A DNA stretch of 64,000 bases from CAMQRS01 sp964370065 (GTDB taxonomy: Bacteria > Bacillota_I > Bacilli_A > Erysipelotrichales > Erysipelotrichaceae). Under the pieces are notes generated by a model. The model made no database searches. It was given only the letters and a program-made list of their open reading frames with translations, and was not told where the DNA came from. This document shows, in pieces, positions 52,480 through 60,713 of the stretch; within the stretch, counting starts at the first letter, position 1; the number at the start of each line of letters is the position of its first letter. The stretch spans positions 13,837 through 77,836 of the forward strand of contig CAYJGK010000005.1 of NCBI GenBank assembly GCA_964370065.1, read 5' to 3'. The translations under genes were made by a program, and so were the position numbers.

Positions 52480-53741
52480 TAGTACTTGCTTTTTAATTTG
52501 GCGATTTGGTTAGTACGCGCTTGTTGTTCTAGCTTTTCTAAATTATTAGCTAGCACTTTTTCGTATTGTGATGTTAAAGTAGGTACATAAAATTTAGCAT
52601 CTTTAATGGCATCTGGTAAGTATTGTAACTGATCCCATATCTTTGGCATACCATAATCATATTGATCTTCTTTACGCATATTCACAGGGGTATAGCGTAA
52701 GTAAGCAGGCATTGGATAAGCATGTGTTTGTACGCTATATAAAGCAGCATCTATTGCAGATTCGGCACTTTTTGACTTAGGTGATAAACATAAATCGATG
52801 ACTGCATTTGCTAATGGCATACGTGCTTCAGGAAAACCGATTCGCTTAGCGGCATCTACTGCACTCACACAACGAGCACATGCGGCAGGGTTACCTAAAC
52901 CTATATCTTCATACGCAATAGTCAATAAACGACGTTCAATAGAATCCATGTCTTGCGATGTAATTAATAAGGCTAGATAGTATAAGGCTGCCTGTACATC
53001 ACTTCCACGAATTGATTTTTGAAACCCACTTAAAGCATCATAATGCGCATCGCCATCTTTATGTATACTACGATTAGGAATTTGGGTAAAAGATAAAACT
53101 AGCGTTTTATCAATATGATAATTATCGCTTGCTAAAGCACAAATTTCTAATACATTTAAAGCAAAACGGATATCACCATTACATTGTTTGGCAATAAGGG
53201 TTAAAGCTTCTTCACTAGCAGAGTACAGTTGGTTTAATCCTTTTGGACTCATTAGTGCATTTTCTAATGCTTGGATAATATCATCGGTTTGTAAAGCTTT
53301 GACCTCAAATAAATGGGTACGGCTACGTATTGCAGGATTAATAGAGTGGAAAGGATTAGCGGTTGTTGCACCAATTAAAACAATATTTCCATTTTCAACA
53401 TGTGGTAATAGTAAATCTTGTTTATCTTTATTTAAGCGATGTACTTCATCAACTATTACCACTAAACCAGGTGTCATTTTAGCCTCTTCAAAGATAATAT
53501 CTAACGCTTTTTTATTGCCGGTTACCGCGTTAAATAATCGATAAGGACGATGCATTGCTTTTGCTAATACGCTTGCCAATGTTGTTTTACCTGTTCCTGG
53601 TGGACCATAAAAAATCATAGAGTGTAAGATTTCTTGTTGTACACATTTTCGTAGAATTTTATGTTCTCCGATCAAATGTTTTTGTCCGATAATTTCATCT
53701 AATGTATCCGGACGTAAGCGAAAGGCTAATGGTTCTTTCAT
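52476..53741 (-). CDS. rarA: Replication-associated recombination protein RarA
   Basis: AAA+ ATPase of the RarA/MgsA/WRNIP1 family acting at stalled forks; 421 residues. Walker A is GPPGTGKTTLA (about residues 45-55), Walker B is VVIVDEVHRLNK, and sensor-1 is LIGATTANPFHSINPAIRSR. The C-terminal tetramerisation region has SIERRLLTIAYEDIGLGNP. It lacks the zinc-finger extension of the eukaryotic protein. It is last in aroK-mntP-rarA, 9 nt after mntP. Confidence 0.94.
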   Translation of the reverse strand: MKEPLAFRLRPDTLDEIIGQKHLIGEHKILRKCVQQEILHSMIFYGPPGTGKTTLASVLAKAMHRPYRLFNAVTGNKKALDIIFEEAKMTPGLVVIVDEVHRLNKDKQDLLLPHVENGNIVLIGATTANPFHSINPAIRSRTHLFEVKALQTDDIIQALENALMSPKGLNQLYSASEEALTLIAKQCNGDIRFALNVLEICALASDNYHIDKTLVLSFTQIPNRSIHKDGDAHYDALSGFQKSIRGSDVQAALYYLALLITSQDMDSIERRLLTIAYEDIGLGNPAACARCVSAVDAAKRIGFPEARMPLANAVIDLCLSPKSKSAESAIDAALYSVQTHAYPMPAYLRYTPVNMRKEDQYDYGMPKIWDQLQYLPDAIKDAKFYVPTLTSQYEKVLANNLEKLEQQARTNQIAKLKSKYY

Positions 53742-53750
53742 ACTGTTCTC

Positions 53751-54320
53751 CTAACTAACAAACAAATGTTCAATTAAGGTTTTTACACCTAGTGCAAGTA
53801 ATACAACACCCCCTAATAAATGGGCGTAGCGTTGTAACTTATTACCTAAATAACGTCCGATATAAACACCAATAAAACAAAGAATGCTCGTAACACTTGC
53901 AATCCAAATAGAGACGGTTATAATATCCACTTTTAAGAATGCAAAACTAACTCCTAAAACAAGAGCATCAATGCTTGTTGCAAGGGATAATAAGAATAAC
54001 TCTTTCAGTTTAATTTGATGGAAGCAAATAATTTCATCTTCTTGTATGGAGGAAGCTTCCTTAATCATATGAAAACCAATATAAGATAATAAAATAAATG
54101 CAATCCAATGATCAAAAGCGACGATGTAATCAGCAAAATGAATCCCTGCAAAATAACCAATAAGAGGCATGAACCCTTGGAATACCCCAAAACTAATTGC
54201 TAATAATAATGCATTTTTAAAAATGTGACGGGGTGGGACAGCCAAGCCTTTAGCAATGGAGACGCTAAAGGCGTCCATTGCTAAACCAATGGCTATGCCA
54301 ATAATAGAAAATAAATTCAT
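53751..54320 (-). CDS. mntP: Manganese efflux pump MntP
   Basis: Small membrane exporter of 189 residues with six membrane segments. The two conserved metal-binding repeats are GLAMDAFSVSIAKG (first helix) and TSIDALVLGVSFAF (fourth helix), with Asp in each. FGVFQGFMPLIGYFAG is also typical. It exports Mn(II). I see no yybP-ykoY riboswitch upstream, and the gene lies 8 nt after aroK, so it is expressed as part of that operon. Confidence 0.93.
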   Translation of the reverse strand: MNLFSIIGIAIGLAMDAFSVSIAKGLAVPPRHIFKNALLLAISFGVFQGFMPLIGYFAGIHFADYIVAFDHWIAFILLSYIGFHMIKEASSIQEDEIICFHQIKLKELFLLSLATSIDALVLGVSFAFLKVDIITVSIWIASVTSILCFIGVYIGRYLGNKLQRYAHLLGGVVLLALGVKTLIEHLFVS

Positions 54321-54328
54321 AGGCTATC

Positions 54329-54817
54329 CTATATCAACTCAAGTTTTTGAATGATTTTATCAATACAATCATATAAATCATGATTGTTCTCAATAATATG
54401 GGTAGCATATTGACGATATAGATCAATTCGTTGTTCATATAATTGTTTAACAGCTTCTTTGCTACTTGATAATGGACGATTAGGATCTTCACTAATTAAT
54501 AAAGATAAATCACGATCAATGAAAAAAACACTTCCACCCTCTTTTAAGTACTCCATATTGATGGGTTTTTTAATGACTCCACCACCTGTTGCAATTACAC
54601 TATTAGTAAGCTGAGATAGCTGTTTTGCTACTTGTGTTTCTTTTTCTCGAAAACCAACTTCACCTAATTGTTTAAAAATTTCAGGTATTGTCATTTTTGC
54701 TTCTTTCACTATAACGGCATCCATATCTATAAAATTCATATGTAAGCGCTTGGCTACCTCTTGTCCAATAGAGGATTTACCACAACTTGGCATGCCAATT
54801 AATATAATATTTTTCAT
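54329..54817 (-). CDS. aroK: Shikimate kinase
   Basis: Phosphorylates shikimate in aromatic amino acid synthesis; 162 residues. Walker A is GMPSCGKSS (residues 7-15), the shikimate-binding DMD is in FIDMDAVIV, GGG is in IATGGGVIKKP, and the lid Arg region is NRPLSSSKE. The ATG at 54817 follows AAAGGGGG. No other aro gene is present, so it is a stand-alone member placed with mntP and rarA. Confidence 0.92.
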   Translation of the reverse strand: MKNIILIGMPSCGKSSIGQEVAKRLHMNFIDMDAVIVKEAKMTIPEIFKQLGEVGFREKETQVAKQLSQLTNSVIATGGGVIKKPINMEYLKEGGSVFFIDRDLSLLISEDPNRPLSSSKEAVKQLYEQRIDLYRQYATHIIENNHDLYDCIDKIIQKLELI

Positions 54818-54898
54818 GTACAGCCCCCTTTTCATGTATACGTATTATACTAAAAAACGAACATAATTACTATTTATAATAGATAATTTATTTAATAG

Positions 54899-54933
54899 TT
54901 GACAGATATTTCAGGATTTGATAACATCGTTAT
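54899..54933 (+). promoter_or_regulatory. Promoter of the tetR-like gene
   Basis: TTGACA (54899-54904), a 17-bp spacer and TAACAT (54922-54927) lie upstream of the TTG start. The inverted repeat ATAAC-N3-GTTAT (54921-54933) overlaps the -10. Confidence 0.6.
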
Positions 54934-54963
54934 TAGAAGTAATTGTGTTATGGAGGAAAAACA

Positions 54964-55575
54964 TTGAGCTATTCATCATTGCTGACAAAAGAGCGCATCA
55001 TGCAGTGTGCAAAAGAAGAATTTTTAGAAAAAGGATATGAACAAGCAAATGTAAGAACTATTGCCACAAAAGCAAGAGCAACAACAGGAGCCGTTTATAA
55101 TCACTTTCATAGTAAAAGTGGTTTATTTGATGCTATTGTTAGTGAATTTGCAACCAAGTTATTATCTCTATTTACGAAGGCACATTACGATAGTATGGAA
55201 CACTATGATTTTGACGATAAAAATACAGAAGACTGTGTAGGGCGAGGAACTAACCTTGTTTTAGATTTTGTATATTCTGATTTTGATCTATCTAAATTGT
55301 TGTTTTGTCATTCAAAAGGGACAAAATATGAATATTTAATTGATAAAATGATTACGATTGAAGAAGAAAGTTCAATCCAAATGCTGGCATCAAAAGGATT
55401 TCCTTTAGATAAGATAAATCGATTTTTCATACATGTGATAGCCACTTCAGGAATGCAAAACATGATAGAAGCAATTCGTCATGATTTAACAAAAGAAGAA
55501 GCATTTTTATACATGAATAAAGTGCAAAAGTTTTATTACGCAGGAACAAAAGAAGTATTAGAGGAAGAAAAATAA
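54964..55575 (+). CDS. TetR/AcrR-family regulator
   Basis: A 203-residue repressor. The TetR helix-turn-helix (about 10-55) reads ERIMQCAKEEFLEKGYEQANVRTIATKARATTGAVYNHFHSKSGLFDAIVSEF. The ligand domain is not diagnostic. The start is a TTG at 54964 with GGAGG seven bases upstream; no ATG lies close. It precedes a divergently unobstructed ABC transporter pair, and an 18-bp palindrome lies between them, so it probably controls that operon. Confidence 0.88.
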   Translation: MSYSSLLTKERIMQCAKEEFLEKGYEQANVRTIATKARATTGAVYNHFHSKSGLFDAIVSEFATKLLSLFTKAHYDSMEHYDFDDKNTEDCVGRGTNLVLDFVYSDFDLSKLLFCHSKGTKYEYLIDKMITIEEESSIQMLASKGFPLDKINRFFIHVIATSGMQNMIEAIRHDLTKEEAFLYMNKVQKFYYAGTKEVLEEEK

Positions 55576-55608
55576 TGAAAGAACACTTTATTATTTTTTT
55601 ATCACTTA

Positions 55609-55626
55609 AGTTAGTTTAAACTAACT
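55609..55626. promoter_or_regulatory. 18-bp palindrome, candidate TetR operator
   Basis: AGTTAGTTTAAACTAACT is a perfect palindrome 24 nt before the first ABC gene, of the size and symmetry of TetR-family operators. Confidence 0.65.
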
Positions 55627-55649
55627 ATTCACTAAAAGGGGGAATGATT

Positions 55650-57443
55650 GTGAAACAAACAAAAACAAAAGAGAAATCACTGCTATCTAAATTATTTGTT
55701 TATGCAGGTCAATACAAATATTTAACGATGTTAGGAATGATTTTAGCAGGTATCAGCGCCATTATGAGTTTATTACCGATTATTTTTATTTGGCTTGGGG
55801 TAAGCGAGTTAGTCGAGAGTTATCCAAACATTGAACTGACAAGTTCAATTGTTAGAAACGCATGGTTAGCTGCTTACACGGCAACCGCAGCGATGGGTGT
55901 GTATGCAATAGGATTAATGTGTACACATTTTGCAGCTTTTCGTATAGCTAAAAACATCAGAAAAAAAGCAATCCAACACATTCTATATTTACCACTAGGC
56001 TTTTTTACGCAAACAGGAAGTGGTAAGTTACGTAGAATAATAGATGGAAGTGCAGGGGCTACAGAAACGTATTTAGCACATCAATTACCTGATTTAGTAG
56101 CTGCCTATACAACACCCATCATCGTGTTAACTATATTATTTACATTCAACTGGAAACTGGGAATTATAAGTTTAATCCCGTTGATTATAGCAGCAGGATC
56201 CATGATGTCAGGAATGGGAAAAGGGCAACCAGAAAGATTAAAACAATATCAAACAGCATTAGAAAACATGAATAATGAAGCTACGGAATATATACGAGGC
56301 GTACCTGTTGTAAAAACATTTAATCAATCCATTTATTCTTTTGAACGATTTTATAATGAAATTCAATCCTATAAGAAATACGTATCACAATATGCTTATC
56401 GTATGCGAATGCCAATGTCGTTGTTTCAAGTGTTCTTAGCCAGTACACCAATCTTCTTAGTGTTATGTTCTATTTGGATTAGCACAGAGCAATTCAATCA
56501 AACGCAATTTTTCTTAAGTTTTTTCTTCTATTTAATTTTTACACCGGTTGCTTCATCAATGCTAATGAAGATTATGTGGGTGATGCAACATACCATGTTA
56601 GCTAAGGATGCTATAGGTAGAATAGAAAATCTATTAAATGAAAAGCAATTGGTACAAGCAAACAAAGTACAAGAAATAAAAAACTATGATATGGAGATGG
56701 ATAACGTTAGTTTCACTTATAAAAACAGTAAAAATAAAGCTGTGAATGGAGTCAGTATGAAAATCAAGCAAGGACAAACAATCGCTTTTGTAGGACCTTC
56801 TGGTGGAGGGAAAACAACGTTAGCTAGTTTGATACCTAGATTTTGGGATGTGGATACAGGAACCATTAAAATTGGAGGGATCAACGTAAAAGATATTCCT
56901 ACTAGTCAATTAATGAATAGTATCTCATTTGTTTTTCAAAATACAAATTTATATAAAGCTAGTATTTTAGATAACCTTCGCGAAGGAAAAAAAGAAGCAA
57001 CATTAGAAGAGGTAAAGCAAGCATTACAAGCAGCAAGGTGTGAAGACATTATTGCGAAATTACCGGATGGATTGCAAACCATATATGGAACAAAAGGAGT
57101 GTATTTATCAGGTGGAGAAGCACAAAGAATCGCGTTAGCTAGAGCGATTTTAAAAGATGCACCTATTGTATTACTGGATGAAGCGACCGCTTTTGCAGAT
57201 CCTGAAAACGAATATCAAATTCAACTAGCAATGAAAGAACTAACAAAAAACAAAACAGTCATTATGATTGCACATCGTTTATCAACTATAAAAAATGCAG
57301 ACAAAATATTTGTTATTAAAGAAGGGGAAGTTGCAGAAGCAGGGACACACGCACATTTAGTAAAACAAAATGGTTTATATAATGAGATGTGGGAAGAATA
57401 CAATAATGTGTTTATTTGGAATGAAACGGAGGGGAATGCGTAA
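55650..57443 (+). CDS. ABC transporter half, ATPase fused to membrane domain (first subunit)
   Basis: A 597-residue half transporter. The N-terminal six-helix domain (about 20-320) is followed by an ATPase domain with Walker A GPSGGGKTTLA, signature LSGGEAQRIALARA, Walker B VLLDEATAF with the catalytic Glu, and the D-loop ADPENE. LSGGEAQR and ATAFADPENE are typical of the YbtP/IrtA type, which import siderophores despite an exporter fold. A GTG at 55650 sits seven bases after AAAGGGGG and is preferred over the ATG two codons before. It partners the next gene. Confidence 0.88.
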   Translation: MKQTKTKEKSLLSKLFVYAGQYKYLTMLGMILAGISAIMSLLPIIFIWLGVSELVESYPNIELTSSIVRNAWLAAYTATAAMGVYAIGLMCTHFAAFRIAKNIRKKAIQHILYLPLGFFTQTGSGKLRRIIDGSAGATETYLAHQLPDLVAAYTTPIIVLTILFTFNWKLGIISLIPLIIAAGSMMSGMGKGQPERLKQYQTALENMNNEATEYIRGVPVVKTFNQSIYSFERFYNEIQSYKKYVSQYAYRMRMPMSLFQVFLASTPIFLVLCSIWISTEQFNQTQFFLSFFFYLIFTPVASSMLMKIMWVMQHTMLAKDAIGRIENLLNEKQLVQANKVQEIKNYDMEMDNVSFTYKNSKNKAVNGVSMKIKQGQTIAFVGPSGGGKTTLASLIPRFWDVDTGTIKIGGINVKDIPTSQLMNSISFVFQNTNLYKASILDNLREGKKEATLEEVKQALQAARCEDIIAKLPDGLQTIYGTKGVYLSGGEAQRIALARAILKDAPIVLLDEATAFADPENEYQIQLAMKELTKNKTVIMIAHRLSTIKNADKIFVIKEGEVAEAGTHAHLVKQNGLYNEMWEEYNNVFIWNETEGNA

Positions 57444-59188
57444 TGAAAAACTATCTACAAAAAGTTTTTGCCTTAACAGAGGAGGGAACAAAAGAATTGA
57501 TTAAAGCCTCTTTTGTTACTCTAGTAGTCAATATAGCGGTGATGGCAGTGAGTGGGATTTCTTATTACTATATGCAAGATACAATACTTCCTATTTTACG
57601 CAATGAATCAGTGGTTTATGAAATAGCAGTATACATTGTGTATGCTATCTTTATTTTAGTATTATTAACAATTTTATATTACTTTCAATATAACTATTGT
57701 TATATATCAGCCTATGAAGAAAGTGCAAACTTACGAATTACATTAGGGGAAACATTGCGCAAATTACCGTTATCCTTTTTTGGAAGAAAAGATATAACAG
57801 ATGTAGCGAGTACACTAATGAATGATGTAGCAGTGATGGAAAATGCATTCTCCCATTTTATTTCAGGATTTATTGGATCAGTACTTTCTACAATCATTAT
57901 GGGAATTGCTATGTTCGCATTTGACTTTCGATTGGCAATAGCCTTAACATGGGTCATTCCCGTTTCGTTTACACTGTGTATTTTAAGTAAAAAACTACAA
58001 GATCATTTTTTAATGAAAGCAAAAAAAGTAGAGTTAACGTATATGAATAAAATGCAAGAATGCTTAGAAAATGTAAAAGATATTAAAGCTAATAATAGAG
58101 AAGAAGCACATTTAAGTATTATGAACCAACAATTTGATCACTATGAAAAAGCGAATATTGTATCGGAATTTATGGTAGGAACATTCGTGAATCTCTCACA
58201 AATGATATTAAAACTAGGGATTGCAACAACTATGATTGTTGGAATCTCATTACTTGCAGCAAATGAAATTAACCTATTAACATTTTTAGTATTCTTAATG
58301 ATAGCTTCAAGAATTTATGATCCTTTAGCAGGAACATTAATTAATTTAGCAGGCATTTTTATTTCGTTAAAAAGTGTAGAGCGTATGAAAGAATTTGAAA
58401 AAACAAAGGTACAAACGGGTAAGGAAAAAGCAAATTATGAAAATTATAATATTACTTTTGATAAAGTACACTTTAGTTATGACTCAAGTGACACCGTATT
58501 AAATGGGGTGAGTTTCAAAGCAAAACAAGGAGAAGTAACAGCGCTAGTCGGGCCATCTGGTGGTGGAAAGAGCACAGCAATGAAGTTGATTGCAAGATTT
58601 TGGGATGTGGATAGTGGAGTCATCAAAATAGGGGAAGAAACAGTGAGCGATGTGGAACCGGAAACATTATTAAAAGAGATTGCGATTGTATTTCAAGATG
58701 TGGTGCTATTCAATAACACAATAATGGAAAATATTAGAATTGGGCGAAAAGGAGCAAGTGATGAAGAAGTTATGCAAGTGGCTAAGGAAGCAATGTGTCA
58801 TGAATTTATTATGAATATGCCAAATGGATACCAGACATTAATTGGTGAAAATGGATCTAAATTATCAGGTGGAGAGCGTCAACGTTTATCGATTGCAAGA
58901 GCATTATTAAAAGATGCACCAATCGTTTTGTTAGATGAGGCAACCTCTTCATTAGATATTCAAAATGAAAGTAAGGTGCAAAAAGCTATTTCCACACTAA
59001 CAAAAGATAAAACAGTAATCGTCATTGCACATAGAATGAGAACCATTGCGGGAGCTAATCAAATCGTATTATTGAAAGAAGGAAAAGTGGCAGCAAAGGG
59101 AACCCATCAAACATTATTAAAAGAATCTAGTGACTATGAGAGAATGATACGATTACAAACAGAAAGTGCAAAATGGCAAATCGTTTAG
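57443..59188 (+). CDS. ABC transporter half, second subunit
   Basis: A 581-residue half transporter and heterodimer partner of the previous one; the start and stop codons overlap by one base. There are six membrane helices (about 15-310), then an ATPase domain with Walker A GPSGGGKST, Q-loop VFQDVVLFNNTI, signature LSGGERQRLSIARAL and VLLDEATSSLDIQNESK with catalytic Glu. Layout matches YbtQ/IrtB-like subunits. Direction of transport and cargo cannot be read from the sequence. Confidence 0.88.
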   Translation: MKNYLQKVFALTEEGTKELIKASFVTLVVNIAVMAVSGISYYYMQDTILPILRNESVVYEIAVYIVYAIFILVLLTILYYFQYNYCYISAYEESANLRITLGETLRKLPLSFFGRKDITDVASTLMNDVAVMENAFSHFISGFIGSVLSTIIMGIAMFAFDFRLAIALTWVIPVSFTLCILSKKLQDHFLMKAKKVELTYMNKMQECLENVKDIKANNREEAHLSIMNQQFDHYEKANIVSEFMVGTFVNLSQMILKLGIATTMIVGISLLAANEINLLTFLVFLMIASRIYDPLAGTLINLAGIFISLKSVERMKEFEKTKVQTGKEKANYENYNITFDKVHFSYDSSDTVLNGVSFKAKQGEVTALVGPSGGGKSTAMKLIARFWDVDSGVIKIGEETVSDVEPETLLKEIAIVFQDVVLFNNTIMENIRIGRKGASDEEVMQVAKEAMCHEFIMNMPNGYQTLIGENGSKLSGGERQRLSIARALLKDAPIVLLDEATSSLDIQNESKVQKAISTLTKDKTVIVIAHRMRTIAGANQIVLLKEGKVAAKGTHQTLLKESSDYERMIRLQTESAKWQIV

Positions 59189-59202
59189 AAAGGCAGTAAA
59201 TA

Positions 59203-59963
59203 ATGGCAAAAAGTCAATTTTTAAAGCAAGCGTATAAAAAATTAGAAGTGGCATATGGGAAGGAAAAAGCAATACGTATNNNNNNNNNNNNNNNNNNNNN
59301 NNNNNNNNNNNNNNNNNNNNNNNNNNNNNNNNNNNNNNNNNNNNNNNNNNNNNNNNNNNNNNNNNNNNNNNNNNNNNNNAGCAAGCGTATAAAAAATTAG
59401 AAGTGGCATATGGGAAGGAAAAAGCAATACGTATTGCACGTGATGCAAATAGACGATATGAACAACTATGTATCGAAAATAAGTTAGAATCGAAGGCTGT
59501 GCAAAGACATACCAATTTAGAAATATATCCTTGTATCGCACTTTTAGATGCCCAAATTAGACAAGGTGTTCCTAGGGAAGTAGCTATTCAATTTTTATTT
59601 GATTATATAGAGTGCAAAAGTAAACGAATGGAAAATATCATTAAAAAGATAATGAAAATTCCTGGAATATATAAAAAAGTACCGGTGTTATTTGGGAAAA
59701 TGGCGAAAAAGAATTTTGGAAAAGCAGCTAATTTTGATGCACAATATCACGTAATAAACAAAAAAGAAATGCGTTTTGATATGAATAAATGCCTATATTA
59801 TGATATTTTTCTTTACTATCAATACCCAGAAATGACACAGGCCTATTGTCAGGCGGATGATATTTTATATGGCAATATGCATCCAAAATTAAGCTGGGAG
59901 CGAACGAAAACATTAGGTAATGGGGATTGCATTTGTGATTTCAAAATAATGGTTAAAAAATGA
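59203..59963 (+). CDS. L-2-amino-thiazoline-4-carboxylate hydrolase-like protein, interrupted by assembly gap
   Basis: One gene split by a 100-N placeholder. Overlapping the identical 55-bp flanks gives a single 201-residue frame starting MAKSQFLKQAYKKLEVAYGK. The C-terminal YYQYPEMTQAYCQADDILYGNMHPKLSWERTKTLGNGDCICDFKI is the pattern of the ATC hydrolase family (ring opening of 2-amino-thiazoline-4-carboxylate in the founding enzyme). Most members have no tested activity. It lies 14 nt after the ABC pair and overlaps the methyltransferase by 4 nt, so all are co-expressed. Confidence 0.8.
59280..59379. other. Assembly gap (100 N)
   Basis: Exactly 100 N. The 55 bases before it (59225-59279) and after it (59380-59434) are identical, so the true sequence is probably continuous with one copy and no missing DNA. 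Confidence 0.92.
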
Positions 59964-60598
59964 AAAAAACAGACGAGTTAACTAAAACTATCTATGATAA
60001 AATAATTACTCATGAAACATGGTGGAGTAAAATATACGCTAGATTTGTTTGGAATAAAGCAGACAACAACCAGATAGCAAAACAGCTATTATCACATATT
60101 GATAATGATTTTAAGGGCTCTTTATTAGATGTCCCTATTGGTACAGCAATATTTACATACAAGAAATACAATACCCTTCATAACGCACAAATAACGGGGT
60201 TAGATTATAGTAAAGAAATGTTAGCGATAACTAAACAAAGAGTAAAGGGTACGGTTAAATTAGTACAAGGAGATATTCAAAAATTACCTTTTAGGGAAGA
60301 GTCTTTTGATATAATTTTGAGTATGAATGGATTCCATGTCTTTCCTAATAAAGATAAAGCATTCGAAGAAGTAACTAGAGTCTTAAAAAAAGGTGGTATT
60401 TTATTAGCTAGCTATTATATAAAAGATAAAAGCAAAATGGCAGATTTTATTGCAACGACTATACTAGTGAAAAAAGGGTTAATGCACCTTCCTTTTGATA
60501 CAGAAGAAAGAGCACATCAACGACTTGCTAATCATTTTATAATTGAATCAATACAGTGTGAAGGCACAATCATCTATTTAAAAGCAAGAAAAACATAA
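59960..60598 (+). CDS. SAM-dependent class I methyltransferase
   Basis: A 212-residue methyltransferase of the UbiE/COQ5-like small-molecule group. Motif I is LLDVPIGTAIFTY, where DVPxGT replaces the common DxGxG and is typical of a Firmicutes subgroup. GLDYSKEMLAI, VQGDIQKLPFREESFDIILSMNGFHVFPN and EVTRVLKKGGILLASYY follow in the usual order. It is translationally coupled to the hydrolase-like gene. Substrate is unknown. Confidence 0.87.
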   Translation: MKKTDELTKTIYDKIITHETWWSKIYARFVWNKADNNQIAKQLLSHIDNDFKGSLLDVPIGTAIFTYKKYNTLHNAQITGLDYSKEMLAITKQRVKGTVKLVQGDIQKLPFREESFDIILSMNGFHVFPNKDKAFEEVTRVLKKGGILLASYYIKDKSKMADFIATTILVKKGLMHLPFDTEERAHQRLANHFIIESIQCEGTIIYLKARKT

Positions 60599-60634
60599 AA
60601 GCACCCAATAACAAATTTGTTATTGGGTGCTTTT
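60597..60634. terminator. Bidirectional terminator, 38-bp perfect palindrome
   Basis: Each arm reads AAAAGCACCCAATAACAAA, with no mismatch. It closes the ABC operon and faces the convergent PRD regulator. Confidence 0.9.
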
Positions 60635-60713
60635 ATGTTCTTGTACCGACTTTTAAAATACGCATATATTTCCCCTGCTATAGAGAGAATATAACAATTC
60701 ACTGTTTTTAAAC

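Noticed and set aside
53751..54963. yybP-ykoY manganese riboswitch for mntP
   Set aside because: mntP follows aroK after 8 nt, and the region upstream of aroK is too short and has no matching structured leader.
59223..59434. A genuine 55-bp direct repeat or insertion target duplication
   Set aside because: The same exact length occurs at the other gap and both have 100 N, so an assembly graph overlap explains it better.
59403..59963. Separate gene starting after the second N gap
   Set aside because: Its apparent start is an internal GTG; merging the duplicated 55 bp gives one longer gene starting at 59203 with a proper N-terminus.
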